Shown here: positions 47,401 through 61,500 of the stretch, one piece after another | How positions within the stretch are numbered: position 1 is the first letter of the stretch | Layout: every line of letters starts with the position of its first letter | Assembly: GCF_012273895.1 (NCBI RefSeq) | Contig: NW_024045132.1 | Coordinates: 1,488,001 to 1,552,000 of the forward strand | Length of the DNA stretch: 64,000 bases | Source: Zerene cesonia | Lineage: Eukaryota; Arthropoda; Insecta; Lepidoptera; Pieridae | Direction of reading: 5' to 3' | Notes under the pieces: generated by a model | What the model saw: only the letters and a program-made list of their open reading frames with translations | Database searches by the model: none | Told to the model about the DNA's origin: nothing | Program-made: the position numbers and the translations under genes

Positions 47401-50400
47401 CACGAATTCCATACATATGAATACTGTGAATGGGAATGTGTTTAAAAACTTGATATTCCTTCAGTCTGTAAGAGTAAGTCTCATCCGAGTGATAGACATC
47501 TGACTAGTTAGCTATAATATATATAGGTTAGATATCAGATCAAGCTAAAACCTTTTCCACTTGTCCCAAAGCGCGACTGTAGAGCTAGTGTCTCGGCGGG
47601 CGCTCGTCAACTGTGCCTGTAACGAAGCTATCTTGTTTTGAAGTGCAGCCGATTCTGCTGAAGTCACTTTTTGTCCAGATGTGCTTCTGCAAAACATAAC
47701 TCAATGTATAGTTATAAATTTATTTTGTGAACTGAATGCTTTTATTTTGGAAATATAAACATCTATAACACAATGTTTTATGTTAAATGAGAAAATAGTG
47801 AAGGTTTTCCCTACTAATATTAAAAATGCGAAATTATCTGTATCCGTCCGTCTCTACTTAACGCCTAAACCACTGCACAGATTTGGAGCCGAGAGAGGAG
47901 ATTTGGATTTGTTTCGCTAGCTATCAGATGAGCCATTTCAAAATTAAATTAACCAATCTATACCTAAATTCTAATTGCATTCGACAAAGCCAGTAAAGGC
48001 ATCTTATATATAGAATTGAACTTTTGGCAAAAATTTAAGAAATATATGCCTTAAAGTCCTTGTCTTTAAAATGTCTATGATGTATGAACAAAAGAAAAAT
48101 TCTAGAAAAAACACACATTCTATACACTTGGTTTTTGAGATTTTGTGCATCAAGTCGAGCTCTCCTCTCTCGACCAGCGAGCGCTTTGATTTGCTTCCGT
48201 AAAATTGCATTTTGTTTGCCCATCAGCTGTTTTTCTCTTCTCAGTCGTTCTATAAGAGGTTCTTGCCTGCAACGGACGAACAAACATGAATAAACATAAT
48301 TCTACCTATATATAATATAAATTAATTGAGAAATATATCTGGGACATAATCTGGGTCAGACAAAAACTCCAAGGCTTGTTGATTGACATTACAAATAAAA
48401 AAGAGAGATAAAAGTACCATATAGCAGTAGAACTGGTTGGAAACTTTTTCAAGTCGTCCTGTAAATCTGTCAGATTGCCGGTGGATTCGAATTTCAGTTC
48501 CAACATGTCCGAATCCTGGTGCGAGATTGCGTCACTCACTTCTTCCACTTCCACAATCGCGGACAAATCGAAGCTTGGATCATTTATAGAAATCATGGTT
48601 TGCATATTCATTATTTGTGTCTGAAAATTAAGGTATTAATTTCACTTTTGCCGTTAGTAGTATTATGGTAAATTATTAGGTATTATGAATAACTCTACCT
48701 TCAGATTTTTGATAATAGCGCGTAGATGTTCAATGTGTGAGTCCTTTTCAGATAATTGTTTTAAATGTAGTGTTTTTTGTTCAGTCAATCGTGTCCGTAG
48801 CTCCATATGTTCACGCTGAGTTTCGTTAAGTTGTGAGAGCCAATGTTGGTTTTCCGCTTTATATGATTCAACCTGAACATAATATCTTTCAATTAAATCG
48901 TAATCGTTAATTTGGAATAAAATCCTTGTTTAAACATATATTCTCTAATCCAATCTTACTTTGGCTTTTAGCCTATGAGAATAAAAGTATGTTATACAGA
49001 TACTTAGCAAATATTCATCTCAAGGTGAAGATCACTAAGGTCAAAAACCAGTTATTATACATCAATGACTAGAACGTAGGGAAAGTAAAGGATCAATTTT
49101 AAATATCGATATTTTTAACTCACTTCCTGATTGTGTCTCTCCTTTAATTGTGAACTTAATTGCTCCATTTTCGTTAATCTTTCAGAAGCTAAATTTTTCC
49201 ACCTTTCCATTTCACTTTTGCACGTTTTCCTTTGCAAATTTAAATTTAATAAATTAACAGCATATTTACATAACACGGAAGCAGAATAAACACATAGTTA
49301 CTTAAATTATAAAAAAATAGATACTAACAACTCAGATTCACAGGTGTCTAGGTTGCAATTTAGCTTGAAGCACTTATCTTCTAATTCAGTAATATTTGAA
49401 TCCAATTTTTCGGAAGAGCCTTTGATGTTTACTTCACTGAAGGTGTTAATGTTGCTTCTCCTGGTAAAACGATTTAAAAGTTATTAATACAGATTATCTA
49501 AATCACGAACAAGCGTATAATGATAAGATTGTTATCAAAAAATTAAACTATGATAATCGATTACTCATATTACGTACTGATCAAGCTGTGCCTGTAATGC
49601 ACGAAGTTTAAATTGTAAATCACTTATTAATTTTCCATATTCTTCTCTCTCGTTATTAATTAACACTTTGTATTCTTCGATAATTTTATTTTTACTACTT
49701 TCAATCTGTTTCATGTTTAATATAATCGATTTATTTTCCTCGTTAGCTTCGCTTTGCCATCGCGCTTGGCTAATATTGTTGTTTTTACATTCTTTGAGTT
49801 GTAATTTTAAACTTTCAGTATTGGTATGTAGGGTTTCATATAACTTATCTTTTTGCATATTTGTATTTATTAAATGTTGATTTTTTTCTTGCAGTTCCAT
49901 TTTGTCTTTATTTAGTTCATTGTTAAGGCGATTCAATTTAGTTATTTCATGCGCTTGTTCTTTATAAGATAACATTGCTTCTTTTAACTCTTTTTCGAGC
50001 CCATACGATTTTGCTGTAATCATATGTAGTTCTTTTTTAAGTTCTTTTATCTGGTCATCTTCATCAAGCTGTACTTCTTTATGTTCTTTTTTCTTGTGCT
50101 CAAACACTGTTTGAACAAAAACACTTTTCAATTCTGTCGGTTGAGCTTGAATAGACTTTGTAATATATTCATTACTTTTTGGAGGTACTTTACATAATGT
50201 GTATGTTTCATCTCCTAGAACAAAGATGAGTAAAAGACATGTAAGAATATAAAGTTTTGTATTTAATGTAACGTTTCACTTTAATAAACCGAATATATAT
50301 CAACACTAGCTATATACCTTTACCTTTCTTACTAGAATCAGTATCTGAATATATTTCCTCTACTTCTAAGGAATCGTCATTGTTGTTATGTAATGGAGCT

Positions 50401-53400
50401 TTATTTTCTACACTTTGACTTTGCTTCACAGGAATAAAACCCCGATTTATCAAAAGCAACGTCTTTTCCAAATTATTGTAACGATTTACTAAGGTGTTTC
50501 GTGACTGCTCGAGAATTTCAATTTTTTTCTTGTTGTGTTCCAATTCCAAGTCATTCACTTTTTCCTTTAAAAATACATTAAATTACTTCCTTATCTAATA
50601 TTTAACTAATATTTAATATAAATAAAGTATAGTTAATAACCACCATCATTAAATATTTTATTTTATGCGGGCAGCAGTCTTGTTCTTCAAAGCATTTTGA
50701 TAAATTAATTATTTGATCATAAACACTATGTTTAGTCATAAGACCTGCACGCAAGTCTTCCACTTCCATTAGTTTCTCATTTAGATCCTTTGCTTTTTCT
50801 TGTATATCATCAACACTTTTTATGAAATTTTCAATACTAACAAGTGGTAAAACTCCTTGATATTGTTGCCTCAAAATTTCAGTCTCTTCAAACATATTCC
50901 TTAAAAATATGTAAAATGGTTTAAAATACGATACAAGAAAAAAAAATATTAAGAAGAAAGTCTTTTACTCATATATTGCTCGCAAATGTAAAATGCAATT
51001 AAAATGCAACTTTACTTATTAAAAAATAATATAATAAAGGTGTAACTTTATCTTGAGCATTTCCACACCGAATGAAATCTTCAATTCGTGTGTATGTTCT
51101 TTTAGTTTTTATTATAGAAAATAAATAATTAATTACCGAAACTTTATTCCATTCCGTGCCATATAAATATGAGATATTTTTTGTTGCTTCTCTAACATTT
51201 CTTCGGCATCTATTCGAAGCTGGCGTTCTTTATTTAAAATCATTGTTAATGTTTCACTTTTTTGGAGATTTTCTACGTTTTGTAAATGAGCCAACAATAT
51301 TTCATTGTTTAATCTGAGGAAAATGTAAATATGGTGGATGATATGTTTATTATTGTATATAATATATCAATAATAATATTATAATATGGTCTTATACCTA
51401 GATATTGCAGCTGTGTTTTGTCCTGGCACTTGAAGGTCGACGATTTGATGACGTAGCATATTGAGTTCTTTTTGGATACCCAATTCGTTTTGAGAATAAG
51501 CCTGTAACTGATCAATTATTGTATTCATTTTCATTCATTTATTGTTATTCAATGTTAATTTTACTGATCTCTTGAATTATGAAATAGTGAGGGAACAGAT
51601 ATCTTTTGCGTCTGGGATACAGTTATTCATACCTGGGACGGACTTAAAATAAACTTACCTTTATATAACTTTTATCTAATTCCATCTTTAACTCTCGACA
51701 TTGTTGTTTAAGTGCATTGTTTTCAATTGTTGCGTTTTGTAAGCTTTCCTTCATAAAATTTATTTCTTCGTTCGTTAAACTGCATGATATTTTGATTCTA
51801 AAAAAAGTGCTAATAATAGTTTATTTTATAATAAATAAATAGCAACCATGTACCTATTTCACATTATACAAATATATTTATGATGAATTAATTTTCCTCA
51901 TTCTGAAAGTAGTTGGCACTGTTATGTTGTATTTATTTTATTTTATTTTTTTTATATATGTTTTGAGAAAACAAGAAATATTTTACATTTATTTCAATTG
52001 ATAAAAAAGAAAAATCTTACATATAGTCATTGTAAGATTTATCCAGGCCATATATTTTTTTGTTCAAATTTTCTATTTCCTCTGTTTTTTGTTGAAGCTG
52101 GTTCGATAGTTGCTCTATTTGATTTTGAGTTATTGATTTATCTAATTGTTTTTGTATATTCTCTATCTCATTTCCACCTGTTTATTATAAAGCAATTAAT
52201 TTAATACATACATTATACAATATACACAAAAGTGTGACTGAAGAGTTGTATATGCGAATTACCTTTCAAGTAATTTTTGAAATGATTGATTATTTCAATT
52301 TTTTGTGCATTCAGTTGTGTTAATAAGTCAGCATTTTTAATATGTGTGGTTGTATCTCTCGCCAAATAATTTCGATATTTCAAATGAAGATCTGTAAGAG
52401 TAGCATTTTGTTGCCAAAACACTTCAACAGGTACAGAATTACGAAGTTTATCAGTAAGTTCAGTGTTAGCTATCATTAATTTTTGTAGTCTTTCTTCATA
52501 ATCAGAAGCGAGAAATAGTATTTCCTTTCTTTCTTCTAACAAATCTTTTTTCAAATTTTCGTATAGAGTCCGAATATTTTTGTAGTTTTCTTCCAAATAA
52601 TTATATTTTGTTTGTGTCAATTGATTATTCTCATTGATGATACCAGGAGATGATTCACTAATGTCATCATCAAGAGATTCACAGATTTGTGATTTTAAAT
52701 TTATGATTTGTGCCTTATACTGTTCTTCTTGAATAGACCAATTATTTTTGGCCTCAGCTACATTAATTGATAATGTTGAAAGTTTTTCATAAAGCGTTTT
52801 AAATTTGTATGTGAAATAAAGTAAGTTATGTTTTATATTTCGCTCATATATTGTATCGCCCTTTGAAATTACATTTTGTATTTTATTTTTGTCTAATAAG
52901 TCAATATTATTATATTGTACATCCAGTATCCATGATCCAAATTCGCCATCGCTGTAATCAAGTGAATGTTCGTTCACACTTGTCGCTTTTTCCTTTTGAA
53001 CATTGGTCTTAATTTCAGTTAACTCATTTTCTAGTTCTCTGCATTTTTTTGTCTCCAGTGAAAGTTGATTCATCACGTCAAAAGTTTCTCTCCTAAAATT
53101 AAAACAATAAATTTAAAAACTATTTTTTTATGTCACAGATACCTAAGGAAATATTAGTGAATAAACTAAAAAAAAAATATCAGAAGGAAGGTTACCGAAA
53201 ATCCCATATTAATTAGTGATTTTTAATTTGATGTTATAATTTGAGTTAAGAAAAAAATACCTTGATTCGTGTAATGCAGTAAGCAAGGCATCTCTTCCTC
53301 CCAATGCAGCTTTTAGTTCTAAAATAGTTTTCATGTGTGGTGCAAACCATCCAGCAGCTCGCCGGGCTTCCATTGACTGTAGCAGAGTATCCAAACTTGG

Positions 53401-56400
53401 GCACTTTAATGTTAATACTCCGGAGGACGTAGTGCCTTTAAAAAGTAATATTCAATTTATTTTATATTGTTCACATTTGTTTAAATTGCTGAAATAATGT
53501 AAGTCCATACTATTATCCTTCAAGTAGTTTAATATTTCGGTGAGACTGTTTCTTAAGCCCTCGTTTTCTTCAAGTATCGATTTGATATCAATTGTTTCAA
53601 GGTTCTTGTTCATCATATCGTTTTGTTGCAATTCATCGTGGTTCCTACAATTTATGATCAATGTAAGGTAAGTGAATCGTTAAATGTAAAGTTATTTATT
53701 TATTTTAAATTTGTAAATGACAGATCTTACTCGTCCACGTTCGTTTGCTCTTCTTCCTTTCCTTTAGGTTCTAGTGTATCAGTTTCATCAATTAAAATTT
53801 CTTTTATTTTGTCTTCCGTAAAACCCGAGCTTTTTAAGAATTCTTTAAGTTTTGATATTTTTTGAGATTTAATATAGTTTTCCATTTCAAGAACTGATAT
53901 TTTATTTGCAGTTTTACGGATTTCCTTTGACCAGTTTATATTTTGCTGTTTAAGGGCACGATAATCCTTTAAAAATCCCATGGTTGCAATTTTTTCATTT
54001 GGAGGTATGTTTAGTTTTTGCCTGTATTAGCATAAATTTTTTCAAATAATAAATATTCAGAAATAAAATTAATAAAAATGAAATGGATATTTATTGCCTG
54101 ATTAAATAGAAATATTGTATATTTTTGTCACCTCAAAATTTCATTTTCAATTTGTATTTCACTAACAAGCTGATGCAAATTGTTTACTTCTTGTACTAAT
54201 GACTTAATTCCCTCGTCTTTTACTTTTACCTCACGCTTTTTGTTTTTAAGACCCGTTATCAAGCTCTTAATTCCTTCATCTTCTTGTAAAACATGAAGTT
54301 GAGTAGTGACATCTGTAAGCTGTACAAAAATGTTCTCATTGGCATGACTAGCCTAGTATATTTATTGTATATTGACGTTGCCATAAGATTGTAAAAAACC
54401 TTAGAACATAATCATATCCCGCAAAATGTAACTCGTGAAATTGTGAACTATAGCTACAGCTTTAGTTTTTAAATGAACCGAACCAAATATGAGCCATTAA
54501 ATCTAGTTTAACGATGTTTACAATTTTACGGTGACATTGGCATACATACCTCCTTTTCTCTTAATGCAATCATCTCATTTGCACTTTGAAGATCAAATTT
54601 AAGTTTTGTATTTTTGTTCTGTAAGGTATGCATAATTTCTTTTTCATTATTTTCACGAAGAGTTCTATTTTTTTGTTTGCTTTCAGAACGCACAGGAACT
54701 GTTCTTTTTAGTTTATTATTCTCTGCTTTTAAGACATTAATTAATTCTGCGGTTTCAACCATTCGACTTGAAGCTTCCGATAATTTATTTTGTAATTCTT
54801 TTATTTTTATCGCTTGATCTTTATACTAAAAAAAGAAAGATAAATATTTACAATTAGTATGAGAGTTAAGATTCAATGGATTAAAAATTATTGTGTATTA
54901 CGTACTTGAGCATAGAACGAACTATCACTCAACAGTCTTGCTATTTCATCCTTTTGATTCACATTTTCTTCAGATAAGCGGCTTATTTCAGTTTTGTGTA
55001 ATTTAATTGTTTCCTGTAATGAAAATGTATTTGTATGACATCTTATTCATAACAGCAATTATCACTCGAGTTAATAACAGTGCGCGGTATGTTTTGTTTT
55101 GTCAATTAAAAGAATTTTTCTCAAGTTAAATAAAATATTTGCTGAAATTATTGAGATTTATTCTTATTCAATTTACCTTTAAATGTTGAATCTTCAACTT
55201 TACATCATCTTGAACAATATCCTGTTTTGATTTATTTTCTTTTAACTTTCTGTTCAAATTTTCAATTTCCAGATTAAACTGAGCTTTGTCCTTCTCACAT
55301 TTTCCAAGTGCATCTTAAATTAATAGACATAAATACTTATTTTATGACAAGAATGTAGGTGATTTAATTTAAGCATATTACTATAGGGAGATGTGGACTG
55401 ATGGAAGAGAGACCTTTGCCCAGCAGTAGGACAGTCATGGCTGATAAAAAAAAATATACATATATATATATATTACTTAAGATATTTTTATTACTATACA
55501 AAACCATTTAGTGATTTACCTTTTAATTGCGCACATTCGTTGTTAATAGTAAACAGTTGTTCAGTTAAATTATCGATTATTTGAACAGATTCTTTTAATT
55601 TCTCTTTTAATACCGACAACTTTTGTTTTAAATTGATATTTTCTTCTTCAAGTGACTGAAATGGAACTTTGTATAAAATTCTTGTCTCAAACTACATTTT
55701 ATATAATGAAGTTGTGTTACTTACTTTAACATCGTTCAAAAGTTTTCTTATATGTTTATTTTTCTTCAATATTTCATTTTCAAGTTCTGCGATAGCACCC
55801 ATTTCAGATAAAGCATCACGACTTGATTCACTGTCAAGATCTGCTTTCTGTGTTGCTTTTTCTAAGTCACCCTTACGATTTTCTAAATTAGCGATATCTG
55901 AATATAATTGTTGTAAAATTTCTTTATTTGCTTTAATTAAATCTTCTTGATGCGAAATAGTTTCCAAAACGTCCGAATCTTTGGAAGGAGAATCTAAGTA
56001 GTATAACTTATGTGATTAGTGATTATAAACTCAATGAGAATAATATTTTGGAATAGGTTTAATTACTTACCACTAACAAGAACTTTTCCTTTGGCTTTGT
56101 CATATTTTCGTTTAAGTGTATCCAATTGTCCGAGTAAATTATCAACCTGGATACATTGGAATATTTTTTTAAGTAATTAACATATATATGCAGCAGTAAA
56201 TTATCTTCGATAAAATAAAAGTAGCGGCTAATACATATTAGAATAATAATAGTTATAATTGGGGAAGCCATTATTGGTATTTAGAAATCTCATTAAGCTA
56301 ATTTGTGTGAGATTAAAGTACCTGTTTTGCATTACCTGTTCGTTTTTAAATTTTAAAATATCCTGAGCTAGTCTAAACAATGTTTTAAGGTCGGAAAAAT

Positions 56401-56518
56401 TCAATTCAATATCGTCTGCTTCCATCCACGATAAACTTTCACACAACTTTTCTTTATCTGACCGTTTTAGTTCTTTTTGAGCGTAGTTTAAGATTTCTCT
56501 CCAATCCGTCTCAACCAT
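44403..56518 (-). CDS. Cep290: CEP290 ciliary transition-zone protein, about 32 exons
   Basis: Long coiled-coil protein that links axonemal microtubules to the ciliary membrane at the transition zone; in insects needed in sensory cilia and sperm. Exons (approximate where not exact): 56518-56336, 56146-56071, 55993-55725, 55657-55520, 55315-55180, 55014-54906, 54826-54549, 54319-54131, 54022-53731, 53644-53503, 53435-53260, 53094-52262, 52178-52020, 51799-51659, 51530-51397, 51313-51137, 50898-50644, 50562-50319, 50215-49576, 49460-49330, 49230-49124, 48873-48699, 48621-48417, 48267-48128, 47686-47553, 47222-47067, 46869-46697, 46471-46311, 45911-45786, 45118-45019, 44842-44703, 44465-44403. 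Roughly 2,100 residues against about 2,480 in human. Diagnostic parts: N-terminus DWREILNYAQKEL with SDLKTLFRLAQDIL (human NWKEIM... with HLFRITQSLM), and LRQQYQGVLPLVSIENFIKS matching human LRRQFSGALPLAQQEKFSK. The last exon (NTILRHRLEELSDSRGFLSA) has a strong acceptor. Almost everything else is heptad coiled coil, which weakens similarity region by region. Confidence 0.9.
45249..45560. mobile_element. MITE with 63-bp terminal inverted repeats and TA target duplication, in a CEP290 intron
   Basis: 45249-45311 and 45498-45560 are inverted repeats over about 63 bases with one mismatch, beginning GTAGGGGAGCCCAAGAGGGG. The element is flanked by TA at 45247-45248 and 45561-45562. Long inverted repeats, no coding capacity and a TA target duplication fit a Tc1/mariner-mobilised MITE. 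The right inner part contains a further small palindrome (AGATTATTATAAAGT with TTATAATAATCT). The one-base arm mismatch suggests a fairly recent insertion. Confidence 0.85.
45590..45675 (-). repeat. SINE-like repeat, family A, partial inverted copy
   Basis: Read on the minus strand it gives CTGAGCTGGTGGTTCGCC, then ACACCGCCCATGAACATTCG, as in the copies at 13450 and 58660. Truncated. It sits next to the MITE in the same CEP290 intron. Confidence 0.6.
47812..47930 (+). repeat. Helitron-like 5' fragment in a CEP290 intron
   Basis: Begins CTACTAATATTAAAAATGCG, followed by TATCCGTCCGTCTC and TAAACCACTGCACAGATTTG. This is the start layout of the CTAGT-ending family seen elsewhere in the window; the 3' part is degraded. 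Confidence 0.5.
55387..55475 (+). repeat. 3' tail of a retroposon with A-run and TA microsatellite, in a CEP290 intron
   Basis: GGAGATGTGGACTGATGGAA and GACCTTTGCCCAGCAGTAGG lead to GGCTGATAAAAAAAAA and then a run of ATATAT. In Lepidoptera the 'CCCAGCAGTGGGAC...GGCTGATAA' sequence is a common 3' end of non-LTR elements and the SINEs that use them. The insertion is truncated at its 5' end. Confidence 0.65.
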
Positions 56519-56611
56519 TTTTAATTTGTTATATTTTTATCTTATAATTTTATAACTTTCACATTGTCACAATACGTTGTTGTTATTGACTGATGATGTG
56601 TTTTCATTTTC

Positions 56612-56624
56612 GTTGCCTAGCAAC
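56612..56624. promoter_or_regulatory. RFX X-box
   Basis: GTTGCCTAGCAAC is a perfect X-box: two RYYNYY/GTTGCC-type half sites as an inverted repeat with a one-base spacer, within the longer palindrome CGTTGCCTAGCAACG. It lies 94 bases upstream of the CEP290 start codon, the usual distance for RFX-regulated ciliary genes. Confidence 0.85.
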
Positions 56625-56636
56625 GCAAAACAACGA

Positions 56637-56644
56637 TGACGTCA
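56637..56644. promoter_or_regulatory. CRE/ATF palindrome TGACGTCA
   Basis: A perfect eight-base CRE 12 bases upstream of the X-box (relative to CEP290). RFX and CREB-type factors are known to bind next to each other at X-box promoters, so the pair looks like a compact CEP290 promoter module. Confidence 0.6.
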
Positions 56645-58595
56645 CTTATAATGCAATAGTGTGTGAATGCAATAAGAACAAAAAAAAATGTAATTTCTGT
56701 GCGACCTTTCATATGACCTGAAGATTTCAAGGATACCTATAATGGAGATATGAAATAAAACACATTTAATAGAAAGATTATATTTATTAGGTGTGTCGTT
56801 TATGAAACAATAGCCGTTAATATTACGATATACAGAGGTGTCAACAACAAATAAAACATTTGTGCTACTAAAAATAAATTAACATCGGAACAACAACTAT
56901 TAGGTTAAAACTAATTAAGAGAAAGCTTTTACAAGCGTCTACATAGGGCGAGAAAGGTAGTGCTTTGGTATGGGGATCTAACAATCATTACGATACACTC
57001 ACGGTTACATTGTACATTAAACTTCGGTTTGCAATTGAGATTATCCCAACATACTATAGAATATAATATTTTTCCCAACAAGGATTGATACAATATCTTT
57101 CTTATTACAATTACAATATATTATGCTTGTATATATATTTTATGTAATAAAATGAATAAATTTTAGACACAGATGCAAAAATATTACAACATTTTTGACT
57201 AGATAATAAGTAGATATTATACTCAGAACAAAATATTGGTCTGAGGTATAAAATCACAACTAAAGCGTCGTACGAAATCCTGTTACATATACAAAATACA
57301 TAGCGTTACATTTTATGATTTGATACGCCTATAGTACTAACATTAATTATAATTCATAATATTATATAAATGTATTGTCAAACGTTTCCAAATTACTCGC
57401 CCTATTACTAATTTATATTTATCGGTGTGAGTATTATATTGATATACCGATACGCATTCGAATAAAAAGAAATAAATCATATTTGGCGCAACCATTCAGT
57501 TTTTAACATTAATATCTGCAATAATGTATGTATTTTAAAGCATTTCTTATCAATATATCAACTGACTAATTTTTGAAAGTTGCTCTTATATTATTAACGT
57601 CACGCCAAATGATATGAATTTTGGTGTTCAATGATATTCACCAATTTACAAAATGTACAAACTTTGACAAGATGTACATGAATTTTTAAGCAAAGTTCGA
57701 CTTTTGTTTAAGTTGTTATTATACTAATTCATCTGTGTTCGGAGAAGCCTATTCAATAGGTACCCCAATGTCTGTTTACGTGTATATAGTGTATAAAATA
57801 ATTTAATTTCAGTAAATAAGTTAGTATAAGATTTAGTACACACTTCAGCTTCAATCTTTTAAAAAACAATTTAAAAGATGAGCTCATTTCCTCCACATAA
57901 TTATAAATAAATAACTACATCTAAAACAACTTTACACACATATAATGTCTCTCATTATTTTATACAATTATACAATATAGTTAACATATTTTCAATAAAC
58001 AAACTCTTTGGGAAATATTTAACAACTTTGGATACATAGATGGTTTAGGAGTTGACACAGAACACAATGATATGGTAAAGTTATATCGATTTATTAGTGA
58101 GTCAATCATAAAATAATGCTACTTTTGTGCCGAAGGTATGTTAATCCAATGTATAGATACTCGTGTTAACGAATTAAAACTAAATTAAAATAAATTAAAA
58201 GAGAGAAGAACTGTGGCATCTTAATCGAGTCATGGTTTTATTTGGTAACAAAGCTTGCTAATTATAATCGTCATTCCATATAACTGCCACCACAACACAC
58301 GTCATGAAAACTATCATTACATCGAGAAATCAACGTCTGGATATTTTAATATAAATTTATCTTCAGTCTGTTTTGATTGAACACTCAACGGTATAAATCT
58401 CGTAAGTTTGACATGTTATCGATTTTAATTGTATGAACAGTAGTGTGAGTGCATGTTTCAGTTTGAGTCGGAGTGTGATAAATCTGTATATGTGTGATGT
58501 CGGTGTGTTATCGGAGTGTAGGTGTGTGCGTGTTAACGTTTCCGCGTACAGAGCGTAGCGCGCCGGAGCCGCCGCAGCAGCGACGTCTGGCGCTA
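56645..58595 (-). other. Probable long 3' UTR of CAP and spacer to CEP290
   Basis: AT-rich stretch downstream of the CAP stop codon and upstream of the CEP290 promoter, both genes being on the minus strand. AATAAA on the minus strand at about 56770-56780 could end the CAP transcript. ORFs here (for example 58363-58599) start inside the last CAP exon frame-shifted and look spurious. Confidence 0.4.
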
Positions 58596-61500
58596 TCAAA
58601 TGCGCTCCACGTAATTACCTGCGAATTAAAAACCAGGTAAATAATTTGTTACATATTTTTTTACGTCATAGCGAGCAGCTGAGCTGGTGGTTCGTCTGAT
58701 GGTGAGCGATCCCCACCGCCCGTGAACATTTCGGAGGCAGTGTCTCTGCGAATGCGAGCTGACCCAATTCGTGCGGAAGCGTGGTCGACTCCCACATAAA
58801 ACCTTTTGAACATTTCATCTGGATGTGAGAAAGTCGACGAAACCGACAAAACACCTTTTTATGGCAGACCAAGCAAAGGAGCAGGTAGGCTACCTGATAT
58901 TAAGTAGTCACCACCGCCCAGAAATATTTGTAACACTAGATGTCTTAAAGACGCTTTGCCGGCCTTTAAGTGACATATACATTCTCCATGAAGGCCCTAA
59001 TGTCATAATTGTTTCGGAACACCGTAGCTGCAGCTTCATGACCAAGAAATTCTCACACTTTCTTTAAAGAATTTCTCGTTCATGAAGGTCGGGATCTGAT
59101 GGTATGGCGTGTGGATGGTATGATGGTATGACAATACGTACCGGGGAAGGTCCCGAAGCGGCCGGTGCGCTGGCTGGAGCCGACGTACCAGCCGTCGTCG
59201 CACTTCTCCAGCACATACACCGTGTCGCCCTCGTTCAGCTCCAGCTCGTCCGGGTTCTGCGGACGGTACTTGTACATCGCGCGGTATCTGCGATTGGCGA
59301 AACTTTTATTATTTTATCGGATTTGGATAGGCTTATGATGTACAGATTAGAGTAAAGGAAAAATTGTCGTGTTAGATTTATTATTTTGCATTTTATATTA
59401 CTTGAAATTATATTGAACTTGTATATTAGAAATTATGAGTTTAGATGGATATATTGTAACGAGTTCATGATGTACTGATTTGAGTAAAGAAGTAATCATG
59501 GTGCGCTTGGCGGTTTATTTAGAATACCGTGGATTGAAGAGAAGTGTCATTTTACATACTTAAATTTTTTTAAAGAATTTTTTATGAAAAGAGAAATAAA
59601 TTCCGTTACTTACGGGATAGCTTCAGCATTTGTATCGACGTAGAGCGGCTCGGTGTTGTTGAGGTCAACTCCGGAGCTGTAGCCTCGCTCACCGGGAGTT
59701 ACTGATTGCGGACGTTTTGTTGGATAACCTGAAAATAAACACACATTTTGATTCATTATACGAGTATAATCAGTTATTTTTTTTGGTTGTTCTTTATCAT
59801 TATGTCGATATGTATGTTTTTAGTTATTTGTGTTAGCAATACTGTAATCCGTTTCAATGTGCATATTATTTTCTACAATTATTTTTTACCATGGCTTATT
59901 ATTTTTCAATGAGATGATTATTAGATTGTAAGATAAATCATCGATACAACGATTAAACTCAGAAACCACGACTACGCTATCAAAAGGACGAAGTATGGCA
60001 CCGTGAAGTAACATCTAGAACATTCAGGACCACCAAGGAGCGGTGCACGCAACAATCTTCTAGAACATTCTAGAACGATCGAGTTACCTAGCAACGGCTG
60101 CGTGGCGGGCGGCGCGTTGCCGAGCGCGGGGCTGTTCGGCTGCGGCGTGTAGCTGTGCGCGCCGAGGCTGCGCTTGTCGCCGTTCACAAGCCCGTGCGCC
60201 GCGGGCGATGCTACCGGCTTCGCTGTCGATAGAATCGGCTGCGGTTCTGGAATTTGAAATTGCACTCATACAATTTTAAATCTATGTTCATTTTATTCAA
60301 TAATAGGGATCATAAACATCAGAGCAGGAGGACTTAAAAAGTGACGAAAAAAAGTGTCGTTGAATTCATATAAATAAGGTAAAGGTACAAATCACGTGTT
60401 TATATTTCATGTTGACACTTACCAGGCTTACTTTGACTAGGCTCCTGTAGTATAGTTACGTAACTATCGGGGAATATACCCGTTTTATTTCCAATTCTAC
60501 CCTCCCACCAATTGTGATCTATGCGCCTAGTAAGAACCACTAATTCTCCTTTCTTTAGCGGTAATTCGAGGTTAGTTTGCGCTGTGAAATCGAATTTCGC
60601 TCGAGCTCGACCTTCGAGGATCAAGGGCTTTTTCGGTGATTGGGCTACGTCGCCTTTTAATAGCTGAAAGAGAATGAAATATTATGAGTTGTGAACACTA
60701 ATAGGTTTCGTATTATAAATTATTCTTCCCATCTAAATGATGGACACGTCTTAAATTTGATTGTTCTATATAATAGACACGTTTTTTTTAAATATTTAAA
60801 TATCCATTGCACGTATAATATTTAGTGAATGTTAATACACTCTCTGATTTTGTGGTTTATCATTATCTGATAAGAGTATTTGTTATAACAGTATCTAGGT
60901 CACAAAACTTACCTCGACATAATTATATGGGAACAATCCAACCCGTCCATGGATTTCGCCTTCGTACCAATTGTTATCTATCTGACGTCTCACATGTATA
61001 ATATCACCTTTTCTGAAGCTCAATTCTCTTGACGTCTGACCATTGAATGTGTATAATGCTCTAGCAATAACCCTATCTGTCTCATCGTAGCGATTCAGAG
61101 GCACGACCGTTTTCTGTGAAGGCATGAAGTTGTCTTGATGACGTCTACTCTGCATGTCTTGCAGTTCCTGTATAAAAAAACATATTTCGTTTTATAGCGT
61201 AATTAAAATTAAAAATTAAACATATATGGTAATGCATGCTAAACAATGGAAGAGTTTTAGAATTTTGATAAAATGCCAATGAGTACAGCCGAAAATGTTA
61301 CATAGCACGTTAATATAGAGAAACAAACGGTTATGTCCACTCGTATATGACCTTAATAGATGCATCGAACGCTTGTATGTCGATGTCGTGATAGTCATTC
61401 TCCTGAAAATTAACGATACCTCTTGCAATTAAAATTGAACACTATTCTTCTAAATAAACTACATAGAACGATAGGCAAACGTAAACAATGATATAGGAAG

